Below, in pieces: positions 11,797-20,117 of a stretch of 20,117 nucleotides of DNA. The stretch covers positions 1 through 20,117 of IMG/VR virus record IMGVR_UViG_2124908035_000009, one strand, 5' to 3'. Made by a program: the position numbers and the translations under genes. Position 1 is the first letter of the stretch, and every line of letters starts with the position of its first letter. This DNA is from a virus. The notes beneath the pieces are model-generated. The model did not search any database and was not told the origin of the DNA. It worked only from the letters and a program-made list of their open reading frames with translations.

Positions 11797-13725
11797 ATGA
11801 GTCTTTCCGATCTATGTTCAGAATATATAAACTCCGCAAAATTAAAAGATGAGTCTGAGAGAAATATAATCGAGTTTGCTGAGGCTCCATGGGGACTCGG
11901 ACTCGGTATTGGTGGAACACCTCCTCTTTTTCCCGTTCAAAAATTCATTTTCAAATGCTATTATAATATTCTGCTTGACGGTAATGAGAAAAATATAATC
12001 ATTAAAGACCGGTTTAATGAACAGGAACGGTTTCGTTTTACTGAAATTGAATATTTGAAATTTTTATGGAATGAAGGCCGGATAAATGTAAAGGAAATTA
12101 CTGGGGACCCGAAAAAGAGTCGGTCTAATCTCCACCTTGTTATCGGGCGCCGCGGTTTAAAGACGAGTAGTATCGCCATTCTAGTGGCCTTTGAAGCTTA
12201 TAAACTCCTTAAGAAAGTATGCCCCCAGGAATTTTACCGGATCATGCCGGACGACGAAATACGTATCTCCTGCATAGCCACAAACCAAGAACAAGCCGCA
12301 GAACTTTTCCGTAGAATTGCCGGGCATCTGGAGTGTTCGGATTATTTTAAAAAGTTTAGGGATAGACCCACCCTTAGTTATATGCGGTTAAGCACTCAAA
12401 GGGACATCGATAAGTATGGTGAGGGTGGTCGACCTTCTTTAAGAATTGTCGCGGCACCTTGTAGTGGACGTGGGCTCCGTGGACATAACAATATTATTGC
12501 AGTTATGGATGAAATGGCCTATTTCTTCGAAACAGACAGCTCCGTGGACAAGTCTGACAAGGAAATATATGACGCGGTAACACCCTCCGTTATTAAATTC
12601 AACCGTCCAGATGGGGAATCTGATGGGCGGATTATTTGTATTTCTTCTCCTGCGGCTCGTACGGGTAAGTTTTATGAAATTTATCAAAGATCCATGGAGA
12701 AGGAATGTGAAAATTTGTTGATGATTCAGGCTCCGACTTGGGAAGTGGATTATACAATACCGCCGAAGATGTTGCGGTCGAAATATGTAGAGAATCCTAT
12801 AACTTATATGAGCGAGTATGGAGCTCAGTTCAGTGACCGGGTTTCGGCGTGGATTGATAATGAACAGATTCTCAGGGTTAATATTGTTCCTGGTCTTAAA
12901 GTTAAGAAGATGAGTTATGAAAGAGTTCCACATTTCATGGGGATTGATCTTGGGCTTAAAAGCGATGGTACGGCAATAGCTATATGTCACGTTGTAAGAC
13001 AAACGGTAGAAGGTGGGACTAAGGATTTTATTGAATTGGATTTTATAGATGTACGATACGCCTTTGATGAGAAAAAGGACTGTGCTGAGGAAAATCGGTA
13101 TTTCAGGCCGGAAGAGATGGCGGATTGGATCGCAGAGTGTGCAAATAAATTTTTTATTTCCAAAGGAGTGCTGGACCAGCACTACGGTATGGCTATACTT
13201 CCTGCTTTGCACGATAGGGGGCTAAAGCAGTTTGAGGCGGTTCATTGTACCAGGGAATATAATTCAAGTGTTTACCAGAACTTTATGACGAAGATGCTGG
13301 ATGCTTCCTTAAGAATTCCAGAGGATGAGCCGCATATAGTTAATGAAAAAATGACCAAGGATCTGCCCCTGGTTACGGAAATGCTACGGTTACAGGCAGA
13401 TCTCTATTCAAAATACCTTATTTCTGTTCGGGCCCCTGACTTGAAGGGTCATCATGATGACCTCTCCGATGCCTTTGCTCGGGCTGTATATATAGCTACG
13501 GAGTTCATGGCTAAGGGTGGGGTAATCGGTAATAAAATTGTGGAATCGACCTCGGAACAGGGAAAATCCTACCGACAGTATTATCTTAAGCAGAAAAGGT
13601 CCGCTCTCTACACAATGAGACCGACCGCAGCTTTTCAGGCTGAAGTAGCCAGAAAAGGCATGAACTCGATGCTTGATAGAAATGCTTATTCCAGATTAGG
13701 AAGTCCTCTCGGCCGACTCCGGTGA
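11797..13725 (+). CDS. terL: Terminase large subunit (DNA-packaging ATPase and nuclease)
   Basis: 642 residues. The motor cuts concatemeric phage DNA and pumps it into the prohead at the portal. ATPase: Walker A variant GRRGLKTS (117-124) after LHLVI; a conserved RIAGHLE-type region; Walker B IIAVMDE (233-239) with D238 and catalytic E239; motif III CISSPAARTGKF (281-292) with the SSP coupling motif. RNase-H-like nuclease: D384 in MGIDLGLKSDGTA, D460 in GVLDQHYG, and D554/D555 in HHDDLSDAFARA, giving the expected acidic triad. Length is in the usual range for large terminases. The start follows the previous stop by one base and has only a weak ribosome binding site, so coupling is likely. No intein or intron interrupts it. 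This is the firmest identification in the window. Confidence 0.96.
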   Translation: MSLSDLCSEYINSAKLKDESERNIIEFAEAPWGLGLGIGGTPPLFPVQKFIFKCYYNILLDGNEKNIIIKDRFNEQERFRFTEIEYLKFLWNEGRINVKEITGDPKKSRSNLHLVIGRRGLKTSSIAILVAFEAYKLLKKVCPQEFYRIMPDDEIRISCIATNQEQAAELFRRIAGHLECSDYFKKFRDRPTLSYMRLSTQRDIDKYGEGGRPSLRIVAAPCSGRGLRGHNNIIAVMDEMAYFFETDSSVDKSDKEIYDAVTPSVIKFNRPDGESDGRIICISSPAARTGKFYEIYQRSMEKECENLLMIQAPTWEVDYTIPPKMLRSKYVENPITYMSEYGAQFSDRVSAWIDNEQILRVNIVPGLKVKKMSYERVPHFMGIDLGLKSDGTAIAICHVVRQTVEGGTKDFIELDFIDVRYAFDEKKDCAEENRYFRPEEMADWIAECANKFFISKGVLDQHYGMAILPALHDRGLKQFEAVHCTREYNSSVYQNFMTKMLDASLRIPEDEPHIVNEKMTKDLPLVTEMLRLQADLYSKYLISVRAPDLKGHHDDLSDAFARAVYIATEFMAKGGVIGNKIVESTSEQGKSYRQYYLKQKRSALYTMRPTAAFQAEVARKGMNSMLDRNAYSRLGSPLGRLR

Positions 13726-13764
13726 TTTAGGTCAATAATCTCTTAATTTCCAAATTAACTTACC

Positions 13765-13781
13765 AGCTATATAGCTATAAT
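13765..13781 (+). promoter_or_regulatory. Palindrome overlapping a perfect -10 box ahead of the fibre gene
   Basis: In the 89-bp gap after the terminase gene, AGCTATATAGCT (13765-13776) is a perfect 12-bp palindrome, and its last T begins a consensus TATAAT (13776-13781). No good -35 box is found at 16-18 bp, as in phage late promoters that rely on a modified or phage-encoded sigma. The fibre gene starts 33 nt downstream. The palindrome is well placed to be an operator. Confidence 0.4.
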
Positions 13782-13814
13782 GGCCTTTTAAATTTATTTC
13801 AAAAAGGTGTCCCC

Positions 13815-16800
13815 ATGTCCGAAACATATCATGGCGATTATGCCCCCGAATTATTTAATGAAGACAAAAGATATTACTTATTGCAAGCTCAAGAATTAGC
13901 CAATCTTACCGATGCCGAGCTCCGCGATCTTCATAACATATCCAACACATTTAATCGAAGGTTTATTCAGGCTCAGGTCGGGGACAGTGCCATAGACACA
14001 GCATTTAAAATTGTTCAGAATCCTTCAGATACGGTAAACAATTTCAGGATCACTGGGGGAGACGGAGCCTCTCCAGCAAATATGTATCTGGATGGGTACC
14101 GGTTATATTTAAATAGCGACATATCTTATAAAGATCAAACAAGTACGGGGCTCATAACTCGGGATGGGTATACAGCGACTCTTTTACCGGCTCTTACGAC
14201 GCCTGTTGGTCCTACGTCTGCTATTACTGATTTCAGCTTGAAAGATTCGACATTAGCATTAACGAATCTAGATACTGTTTTTCCTGTTTTTGTTTCAAAT
14301 GATTATGGTCGGAGCTGGGCTTCTAATACAATATACCCTACTGGGCAGACTTTTTATTCCGTGTCTTTTTTTGATGCGGCTAATGGTTTTGCCGTTGGGT
14401 CTTATGGAACTGTCCTAGAAACAGTTAATGGCGGATTGAATTGGACTAATGTTTCTCAGCCTCCATTACCTGTTACTAGTTTGAATTACTTGGGCTGTGA
14501 CTTTATTACAAACTTTGGGTGGGTCGTTGGGGAATCGGGAACAATACTCCTATATAATGCGGCTGTCTGGTGGGCAGCATCATCTCCTACCTCCTCTGAT
14601 CTAAGTGGGGTTTCAATTGCATCTCAGAATCAGAATTTTGCTTGGGCTGTAGGAGCTTCTGGAACAATAGTAAACTCTACCGATGGAGTCAGCTGGACTG
14701 ATCAGTCTAGTCCTGTGTCGACTAATCTTGCCCGAGTCTTTGCTCTGGATATCAATACAGTATATGCTGTTGGTGATAATGGTGTCGTAATAAGAACAGC
14801 AGATGGAGGAGTTCATTGGAGCTTATACAATTCGGATACTTCGGAAAATTTACACGATCTTTATTTTGCCAGTACGATTCTTGGATGGGCTGTTGGCTCG
14901 AATGGTGTTATAACTCAGACTACTAATGGAGTCACTTGGGACGCAACCATCATAGCTCCAGGAGTCAATCTGAATGCTGTAGTCTTTAAAGACACAACGG
15001 GTTTTGTTGGCGGAGCAAACGGGGCAATTTACAGGACTCTGGATGGAATTAACTGGGAACCTTACCGTACGGATTATGTTTATGTAGATTTTCATCTCGG
15101 TGAGGTTTCAGCTGATCACAGCAGTGAATATTACGATGCAGCCTTATTGGATCTTAAGGTTGGTTCTCCTAACGCAAACAGGCTTCGTATTGTATCCGAT
15201 ATTAAAGTTTCTGAGGGCTTTCCAAATCCTTCTGATTATTCTTCAGATGGTACGGTTCAAAATCTTACTTTAAACATAGCAAAAGTGCTACGGCCGGTTG
15301 GTCAGGCAAATATTCTTTCCAATATGATCACGGATACTCGGACTGTGGTCCGGACCATATCCGAGATAGACGGTTTATTTTCCAATGGAGGAATAGATAG
15401 CTCGGCGATCGCAGATGGTGCAATAACGCCTGCAAAGATTGATCCGACCGCGGATTATACTGTCGGAACTTTGTCGGTTACAAATGATGCCGAAATTCAT
15501 GGAGATTTAACCGTGGACGGGGAATTATTTGTTACGAGCATGTCTGCAAGTATGACTGTGGAAAGTCTGGAGGTTAAAGGAAATACTCAGCTAGGAGATT
15601 CCACGGCACCTTATGAGGATAAGGTCACGATTTATGGAAGTATAAATCAATATCATGATTCGACGACTCCTGCCTATAATATTACGGTTGATTCCACCTC
15701 TAAAAATGCACCTGTTTTTAATATTGTCTCCACAGGAACAGGTAGCATTTTCCATGTTGAACGAGATTCCTTAGACTCTACAAGTTGCTTGTTTGATGTT
15801 ACCAACCTTGGAAAGAGCTATGATTTTTGTTTGAATCATCTAGGGACTGATGGAGGAATATTCAAGATCCGGGATGATGCTAGCAGGGACTCTATTATAA
15901 TCACGAAGAATGCTCCAGGATTTTTGGGTTCGGTTTTAAACGTACAAAGTAATAGCACCAGTCCCTTATTTAATCTCTTCAATCAGGCTTCTTCTCCTTC
16001 CGTGACAATTAACGTGGATCAGACTGCTGGGACGATGGTCTATTTAAATACAAATTTTAATGCAAATGGAATTGCAGTTGTTTCGAAAGGAACTGGGAAT
16101 GACTTAACCATAGATCATTCCGGTTTATCTGGAATTCCATTGGATATTTATAGTAACAGTACTCAAGGTTCAATATTAGTTGCAAATAAAGCGGGTACTG
16201 CGGTTGAAATTATACAAATAGGTAATGATACTGCTTTATCCGTAAACAAAGATTCGTCAGGACTCGGAAGAGGCCTCGAAGTCTTTAATTGGGGCACGGA
16301 TGTGGGCCTTGGAGTTTATAATACCGGCTCAGGTATAGCCCAGTTAATCTCTCATGTTGGGGACAAGGTTGTTCTAGGACATGATACGACCAATCCCGGC
16401 CTTGATATTTTTGTTGCCGGTACCGAGGTCGGACCGGCTTTAAGAATTAATAAATCTAACGATAACACAGGTGAAGTCGTACGTTTATTGAATCAGGGCT
16501 TTAGTGAATCTTTATATGTTCTTCATAACAGGACAGATTCCTCGGCTACGATGATTCGATTACATAATGATTCGTCTGGACTTGATGTGAGTTCAGTTTG
16601 TTGGTGGATAGATAATAGAGGAAATTTTTATACTCTAGGTGATGTGACTACCTCGCTGGTTGCCTTTGATACAACGCATTATTTCTCCGCCCAAGGAATA
16701 TGGCTCGATGCTACACATTTTGATAGCTCTAATTCCGGAATTTATGGGCAAGCTTTTATAGAATCTGGATTCTTACGGGTAAGTGATGGTACCAATGTAT

Positions 16801-18941
16801 TACCTCCTATTGCAGGCGCGACGGGGGCTACGGGCCCGACCGGTTCTCAAGGGGTAACAGGTCCTTCAGGTGTTGGAAATACTGGGGCAACGGGCCCAAC
16901 GGGTCCAAATGGAGAGACTGGGTCGACGGGCCCAACAGGTCCTACTGGAAATGTCGGCTTTACAGGCTTGCAGGGTTTGACAGGTGTACAAGGGACTAGC
17001 GGTTCGACCGGGGTACAGGGTCAGGGAACAACAGGACTGCAAGGGAGAACAGGTTTACAAGGTATTACAGGTCCATCTGGTCCATATGGAGGTCCTAAAG
17101 GTGATACGGGTTTACAAGGACCTACAGGGGTTCAAGGATTGACGGGGTTACAGGGTCAGGGAACAACAGGGGTACAAGGAGCTACTGGGTTGCAGGGTCC
17201 GACAGGAGTTCAGGGGCCTACGGGATTGAAAGGTTTGACTGGTGTGCAGGGAATTACAGGAGCGTTGGGAGGAACAGGAGTTCAAGGTCAAACAGGTCTT
17301 CAAGGACTTACTGGGGCCAGTACACAGGGAGTTACTGGAGTTCAAGGAAAAACAGGATTACAAGGATTTACGGGGGTCGGGGCGACTGTAGCCAATCTTA
17401 TTCCTTTAGGGTTACCTACTGACGGAACATTTACGTCCGGAATATTTCCCTTTGTTGCGAGTACGATTACAACAGATGCTATCGATGACCTTAATGGACT
17501 TTTATTAGCCATAGCTCCTGCGGCGCCAGGTGCTCTGTCAGGTAGCCTGGTTATGTCCGGGCAAACAAAATATTCTGCTATTCTTCCTACAGGGTTATCA
17601 GCAAGTTTGTGGTATCAAGATGGTATGGCAGCAGGAAGTACAGTTACAGATTATGTGGTAGGGAATAACTATGTGCTTGCGAGTCCAGATCCTACAACAG
17701 CTTTTAAATGTGGCAGTACTTTTGGAGGAGATGTAGGGGCCATTGCTCATCTTGATGACAATGTGGCTACTTACACAAGGAATGCAAGTTCAGGAGCGGG
17801 GACCACAGGAGATCTTCAGGTCACTTCGGTTGCTCTTTATAACACGATATGGCATAAGGCTAATGCCCAGATAAATTATATACAAAGCACACCTGGATTT
17901 AAAAGGCATTCTTTAAAGTATACGGTCGGGGCTGTGGACCAGTCGACGAGTGATACTTTATTCTGGTATGATAACAGTAATTTAGCACCTTCTTTCCCGG
18001 CCGGTTTGACTGTAGTTCAAAACACTCTGGTTACTTCTCGATATTTGTCTGGAGTACGTTATTATTATTTGGGGGACACATTTAATTTTAATGCACAGAT
18101 CAGTAACCTGGCAAATCAGGCCATTAAGCCAACGAATCCTGTTTCTTATTCGATGTCGGGTTTGAACAACGTTGATGCAGTGATAAATGGGGCTAGTTTT
18201 GGATATAATCAAAATTATACCCTAGACCAGAGTGGTGTGGCGCTTAATGCTTCTAATGCTTATAGCATAAATGCACGAGGTCTCGTGACAGGTCGTAAGC
18301 CTAATGGAGACTCTGGTTCAAACTCATCGGCTTCGGTTAACCGTCTTGTTAATACTTATAGCACGACGTACAGTACTAATGGAAACATTACGATGTTTGA
18401 CGAAAATTATAGATTTCCATTATCAACTGATTTTTCATTGATACCCGGATCACTTACGGGAAACTGGAATAGTTTGACCACACTAAGTAATGGAGATGTA
18501 CAACTTTATAATTCAGTGTGGACATATCCTTCGATCAATTTTACTTCAGGTTATCTGCCGGCCCAGGCTGGTGATAATTATTCGGCTTTTACAGGGGATC
18601 AAACGGTGGTTTGGGGTGTAAGTATTGGTATGGGCTATTCCAATATGAGCGTGGTTTTTACAGGAATGAATTACACGGATATTTCTCCGGATCATTCTGG
18701 TAATCTGAATTTTGATATCAGGCTTCCTTCGGCGACGGACTGGTTAGATGGAGGTCGGGCATTTGGCAGTACAGTCGGAGATAGTACTGGGTGTCAGCTC
18801 GGGTCTTCTAATGGAGGTACTCTTAATCTAACTTTTGGAACAAGTTCTTCTTCATATTCATCTGGGGTTGTTTTTATACGGGCAGTTTTGAAGAATGTGT
18901 CAGCTGCGCAAGCATCTCATATAGTTGTTACAGGTTTTTAA
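13815..18941 (+). CDS. Giant tail-fibre-type protein: YCF48/BNR-like repeats, beta-rich linkers, collagen-like shaft
   Basis: 1708 residues; AAAAGGTG (13802-13809) precedes the ATG. The N-terminal 110 residues (helical, [14 protein letters not shown]) would attach it to the virion. Residues about 155-418 hold six repeats of the type VxFxDxxxGFAVGSxGTVLxTxNGGxxW, a YCF48/BNR-like beta-propeller pattern. After a region ending near 530 comes [13 protein letters not shown] (about 560-575), then long beta-rich passages with [23 protein letters not shown] and similar recurring units (about 620-920). Residues 1001-1189 are a collagen-like Gly-X-Y shaft rich in GLQG and GxTG, with a few interruptions. 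The C-terminal 510 residues are Ser/Thr/Asn/Gly-rich beta structure, likely the receptor-binding head; [15 protein letters not shown] and [14 protein letters not shown] are examples. No peptidase or glycosidase motif is seen. It is probably the main adhesion fibre, made late after the terminase. Confidence 0.85.
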   Translation: MSETYHGDYAPELFNEDKRYYLLQAQELANLTDAELRDLHNISNTFNRRFIQAQVGDSAIDTAFKIVQNPSDTVNNFRITGGDGASPANMYLDGYRLYLNSDISYKDQTSTGLITRDGYTATLLPALTTPVGPTSAITDFSLKDSTLALTNLDTVFPVFVSNDYGRSWASNTIYPTGQTFYSVSFFDAANGFAVGSYGTVLETVNGGLNWTNVSQPPLPVTSLNYLGCDFITNFGWVVGESGTILLYNAAVWWAASSPTSSDLSGVSIASQNQNFAWAVGASGTIVNSTDGVSWTDQSSPVSTNLARVFALDINTVYAVGDNGVVIRTADGGVHWSLYNSDTSENLHDLYFASTILGWAVGSNGVITQTTNGVTWDATIIAPGVNLNAVVFKDTTGFVGGANGAIYRTLDGINWEPYRTDYVYVDFHLGEVSADHSSEYYDAALLDLKVGSPNANRLRIVSDIKVSEGFPNPSDYSSDGTVQNLTLNIAKVLRPVGQANILSNMITDTRTVVRTISEIDGLFSNGGIDSSAIADGAITPAKIDPTADYTVGTLSVTNDAEIHGDLTVDGELFVTSMSASMTVESLEVKGNTQLGDSTAPYEDKVTIYGSINQYHDSTTPAYNITVDSTSKNAPVFNIVSTGTGSIFHVERDSLDSTSCLFDVTNLGKSYDFCLNHLGTDGGIFKIRDDASRDSIIITKNAPGFLGSVLNVQSNSTSPLFNLFNQASSPSVTINVDQTAGTMVYLNTNFNANGIAVVSKGTGNDLTIDHSGLSGIPLDIYSNSTQGSILVANKAGTAVEIIQIGNDTALSVNKDSSGLGRGLEVFNWGTDVGLGVYNTGSGIAQLISHVGDKVVLGHDTTNPGLDIFVAGTEVGPALRINKSNDNTGEVVRLLNQGFSESLYVLHNRTDSSATMIRLHNDSSGLDVSSVCWWIDNRGNFYTLGDVTTSLVAFDTTHYFSAQGIWLDATHFDSSNSGIYGQAFIESGFLRVSDGTNVLPPIAGATGATGPTGSQGVTGPSGVGNTGATGPTGPNGETGSTGPTGPTGNVGFTGLQGLTGVQGTSGSTGVQGQGTTGLQGRTGLQGITGPSGPYGGPKGDTGLQGPTGVQGLTGLQGQGTTGVQGATGLQGPTGVQGPTGLKGLTGVQGITGALGGTGVQGQTGLQGLTGASTQGVTGVQGKTGLQGFTGVGATVANLIPLGLPTDGTFTSGIFPFVASTITTDAIDDLNGLLLAIAPAAPGALSGSLVMSGQTKYSAILPTGLSASLWYQDGMAAGSTVTDYVVGNNYVLASPDPTTAFKCGSTFGGDVGAIAHLDDNVATYTRNASSGAGTTGDLQVTSVALYNTIWHKANAQINYIQSTPGFKRHSLKYTVGAVDQSTSDTLFWYDNSNLAPSFPAGLTVVQNTLVTSRYLSGVRYYYLGDTFNFNAQISNLANQAIKPTNPVSYSMSGLNNVDAVINGASFGYNQNYTLDQSGVALNASNAYSINARGLVTGRKPNGDSGSNSSASVNRLVNTYSTTYSTNGNITMFDENYRFPLSTDFSLIPGSLTGNWNSLTTLSNGDVQLYNSVWTYPSINFTSGYLPAQAGDNYSAFTGDQTVVWGVSIGMGYSNMSVVFTGMNYTDISPDHSGNLNFDIRLPSATDWLDGGRAFGSTVGDSTGCQLGSSNGGTLNLTFGTSSSSYSSGVVFIRAVLKNVSAAQASHIVVTGF
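16815..17381 (+). repeat. Collagen-like Gly-X-Y repeat region
   Basis: About 189 codons in which nearly every third residue is Gly, with Thr favoured in the Y position and repeated units GLQGLTG, GVQGxTG and GPTG. The triplet phase is broken at a few places: VQGQGTTG and LQGQGTTG (one residue missing), PYGGPKG (one extra) and GASTQG (two extra). The two GQGTTG breaks lie in a 22-bp direct repeat 135 bp apart (around 17015 and 17150), evidence of internal duplication. Such segments form triple helices, so the fibre is probably a trimer. Confidence 0.88.
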
Positions 18942-18953
18942 AGGAGATTTTTG

Positions 18954-20117
18954 ATGTCTTGGAATACTGGTGATCTATCATTTAAAACCTTGATAAATAA
19001 ACGCGAGACTAACTCGGACAAGGCTTATTATAATGAGAATGGTGATGAAACCATAAATTTTAGTTTTGGAGAGATATGGACATCTCCTATTCCGACTGAT
19101 CCGTCTCTAGCGGTTTCTCAAGGAATAGCAGAACTGAGGACTTTGTTCACATTGACCGAGGATATAACCGTATCCGGTCAACAGTGTTATTATGCTTTTT
19201 CTGGAGGCCGGCTTGAAGATTGGATAAGTAACAAATTCAGTCCTTCTGCGGCGATGGGTACGGGTTATGATGTTCATATATATCAGAATAATGGCTCTGA
19301 AATATTTCCCACGGATAATTCTCAATGGTTTTTTGATTATCAGACAGGTATTCTAATTTTTAATGGGAGTACTACGGCTTTTTCTAAGCCTTTTAAGATA
19401 ACCGGTTATCGTTATGTTGGCAGAAAAGGTGTTATAGCTCCAACGGATATGACATCGTTACAGCCTTCTGAGCTCTTATTTGGTTCTGCTGATGGAACAG
19501 TAGCTCAAAGCACAATGATGTGTCTAGAAGGACCTGATGCAATAACGTTGTCAGTATTTGGGACTAAAAAAATAAGTGTTGGTTTAAGTGCTCTTAATAT
19601 TGATTCTTCTGGAGCAACAGATGTAAATGTATTTAATAATAATAGTAGTGGTATAGTTCTTTACTCGACAGGAACCGACTACACTAATTTTGGATCTCAG
19701 TATCAAAATGTAAGTGCTCTTGAATCAGATCTTCCATTAATTATAGGAACTGTTGCAGACGTACCCTTTACTATTGCACACAATAATGTTTTTGTAGCTA
19801 CTTTTGATAGTTCAAAATATTCGACCTCTTTGTCTGTAGACACTTCCAGTGGATATCAAATTAATGGTCTAGCACCAGCCGGGCATTACTTACGTGGAGA
19901 TGGAGTGCATTATGCTGATGCAACAATAGTCTTATCTGATCTTCCTAATGGTTTTGGAGCAACAGGGCTCCAAGGACTCACCGGGCCTCAGGGTCAGACA
20001 GGGCTCCAAGGACCCACAGGGCCTCAAGGTCAGACAGGGCTCCAAGGGCTAACAGGGCCTCAAGGTCAGACTGGACTCCAAGGGCTAACAGGTCTCCAGG
20101 GTCAGACGGGGCTCCAA
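18954..20117 (+). CDS. Second fibre-type protein, incomplete at the window end
   Basis: ATG 18954 follows AAGGAG (18941-18946) directly after the previous stop. 388 codons are open to the window edge with no stop. The product starts [20 protein letters not shown] and goes on through [44 protein letters not shown] and [14 protein letters not shown], a beta-rich block I associate with uncharacterised phage tail proteins. A Ser/Asn-rich beta region follows, and from residue 335 a collagen-like tract TGLQGxTGPQGQ repeated. It is probably a partner fibre or accessory adhesin of the preceding gene, in the same transcript. No catalytic motif. Confidence 0.82.
   Translation, partial: MSWNTGDLSFKTLINKRETNSDKAYYNENGDETINFSFGEIWTSPIPTDPSLAVSQGIAELRTLFTLTEDITVSGQQCYYAFSGGRLEDWISNKFSPSAAMGTGYDVHIYQNNGSEIFPTDNSQWFFDYQTGILIFNGSTTAFSKPFKITGYRYVGRKGVIAPTDMTSLQPSELLFGSADGTVAQSTMMCLEGPDAITLSVFGTKKISVGLSALNIDSSGATDVNVFNNNSSGIVLYSTGTDYTNFGSQYQNVSALESDLPLIIGTVADVPFTIAHNNVFVATFDSSKYSTSLSVDTSSGYQINGLAPAGHYLRGDGVHYADATIVLSDLPNGFGATGLQGLTGPQGQTGLQGPTGPQGQTGLQGLTGPQGQTGLQGLTGLQGQTGLQ
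19962..20117 (+). repeat. 36-bp tandem repeat (12-codon collagen-like unit)
   Basis: Copies start at 19962, 19998, 20034, 20070 and 20106, the last cut by the window end. Each begins ACAGGGCTCCAAGG or a close variant and encodes TGLQG(L/P)TG(P/L)QGQ. Copies differ mainly at silent positions. The period is an exact multiple of three, so gain or loss of copies keeps the frame. Confidence 0.9.

Noticed and set aside
12439-13212. 257-codon open frame on the minus strand
   Set aside because: It lies wholly inside the terminase gene, whose ATPase and nuclease motifs are intact; the composition is that of a shadow frame.
19962-20117. CRISPR array
   Set aside because: The 36-bp units are contiguous with no spacers and encode an in-frame Gly-X-Y repeat.

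Overview
The window reads as part of a large tailed-bacteriophage genome. The firmest anchor is a complete large terminase gene (11797-13725), followed by very long tail-fibre-type genes with collagen-like repeats. Supporting signs are tight gene packing, frequent ATGA or TAATG overlaps, strong purine-rich ribosome binding sites, a free-standing homing-type endonuclease and an HK97-fold capsid-like protein. No ribosomal, tRNA or ordinary housekeeping gene is visible. The host cannot be named from this sequence. Several accessory proteins resemble families I associate with cellular bacteria rather than phages, but I could not verify that by a search.

Layout. (1) 1-3475, plus strand: the tail of an unknown gene, a 24-codon ORF, a two-HTH sigma-like regulator, a zinc-finger plus PD-(D/E)XK endonuclease that looks like a homing gene, and two adjacent genes sharing the same N-terminal tag. 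The longer of these two looks like a major-capsid-type protein. (2) 3468-7781: a cargo-like block. One uncharacterised plus-strand protein faces a three-gene minus-strand operon: a VWA protein, a zinc-ribbon protein with a collagen-like insert, and a second protein with a Cys cluster. A strong hairpin lies at the convergent junction, and a 177-bp divergent promoter region lies on the other side. (3) 7959-11795, plus strand: a run of small and medium genes of unknown function, probably virion or packaging related, including a 28-residue membrane peptide and a 509-residue protein with three degenerate helical repeats. (4) 11797-13725: terminase large subunit. (5) 13815 to the window end: a 1708-residue fibre combining a YCF48/BNR-like repeat domain, beta-rich linkers, a collagen-like shaft and a C-terminal beta-rich head. 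It is followed by a second fibre gene, cut by the window edge inside a 36-bp tandem repeat.

How the genes probably work together (inference): the plus-strand genes form a late morphogenesis block covering capsid, packaging and adhesion, with the sigma-like protein a candidate late regulator. The 3468-7781 block interrupts it with different gene orientation and bacterial-type proteins, and is the best candidate for an undescribed system. The most unusual single observations are the MIDAS-containing VWA triad with zinc ribbons, the collagen triplets inserted in one of its members, and the short RYxIALGKK-like tag found at three protein ends near the capsid-like gene.
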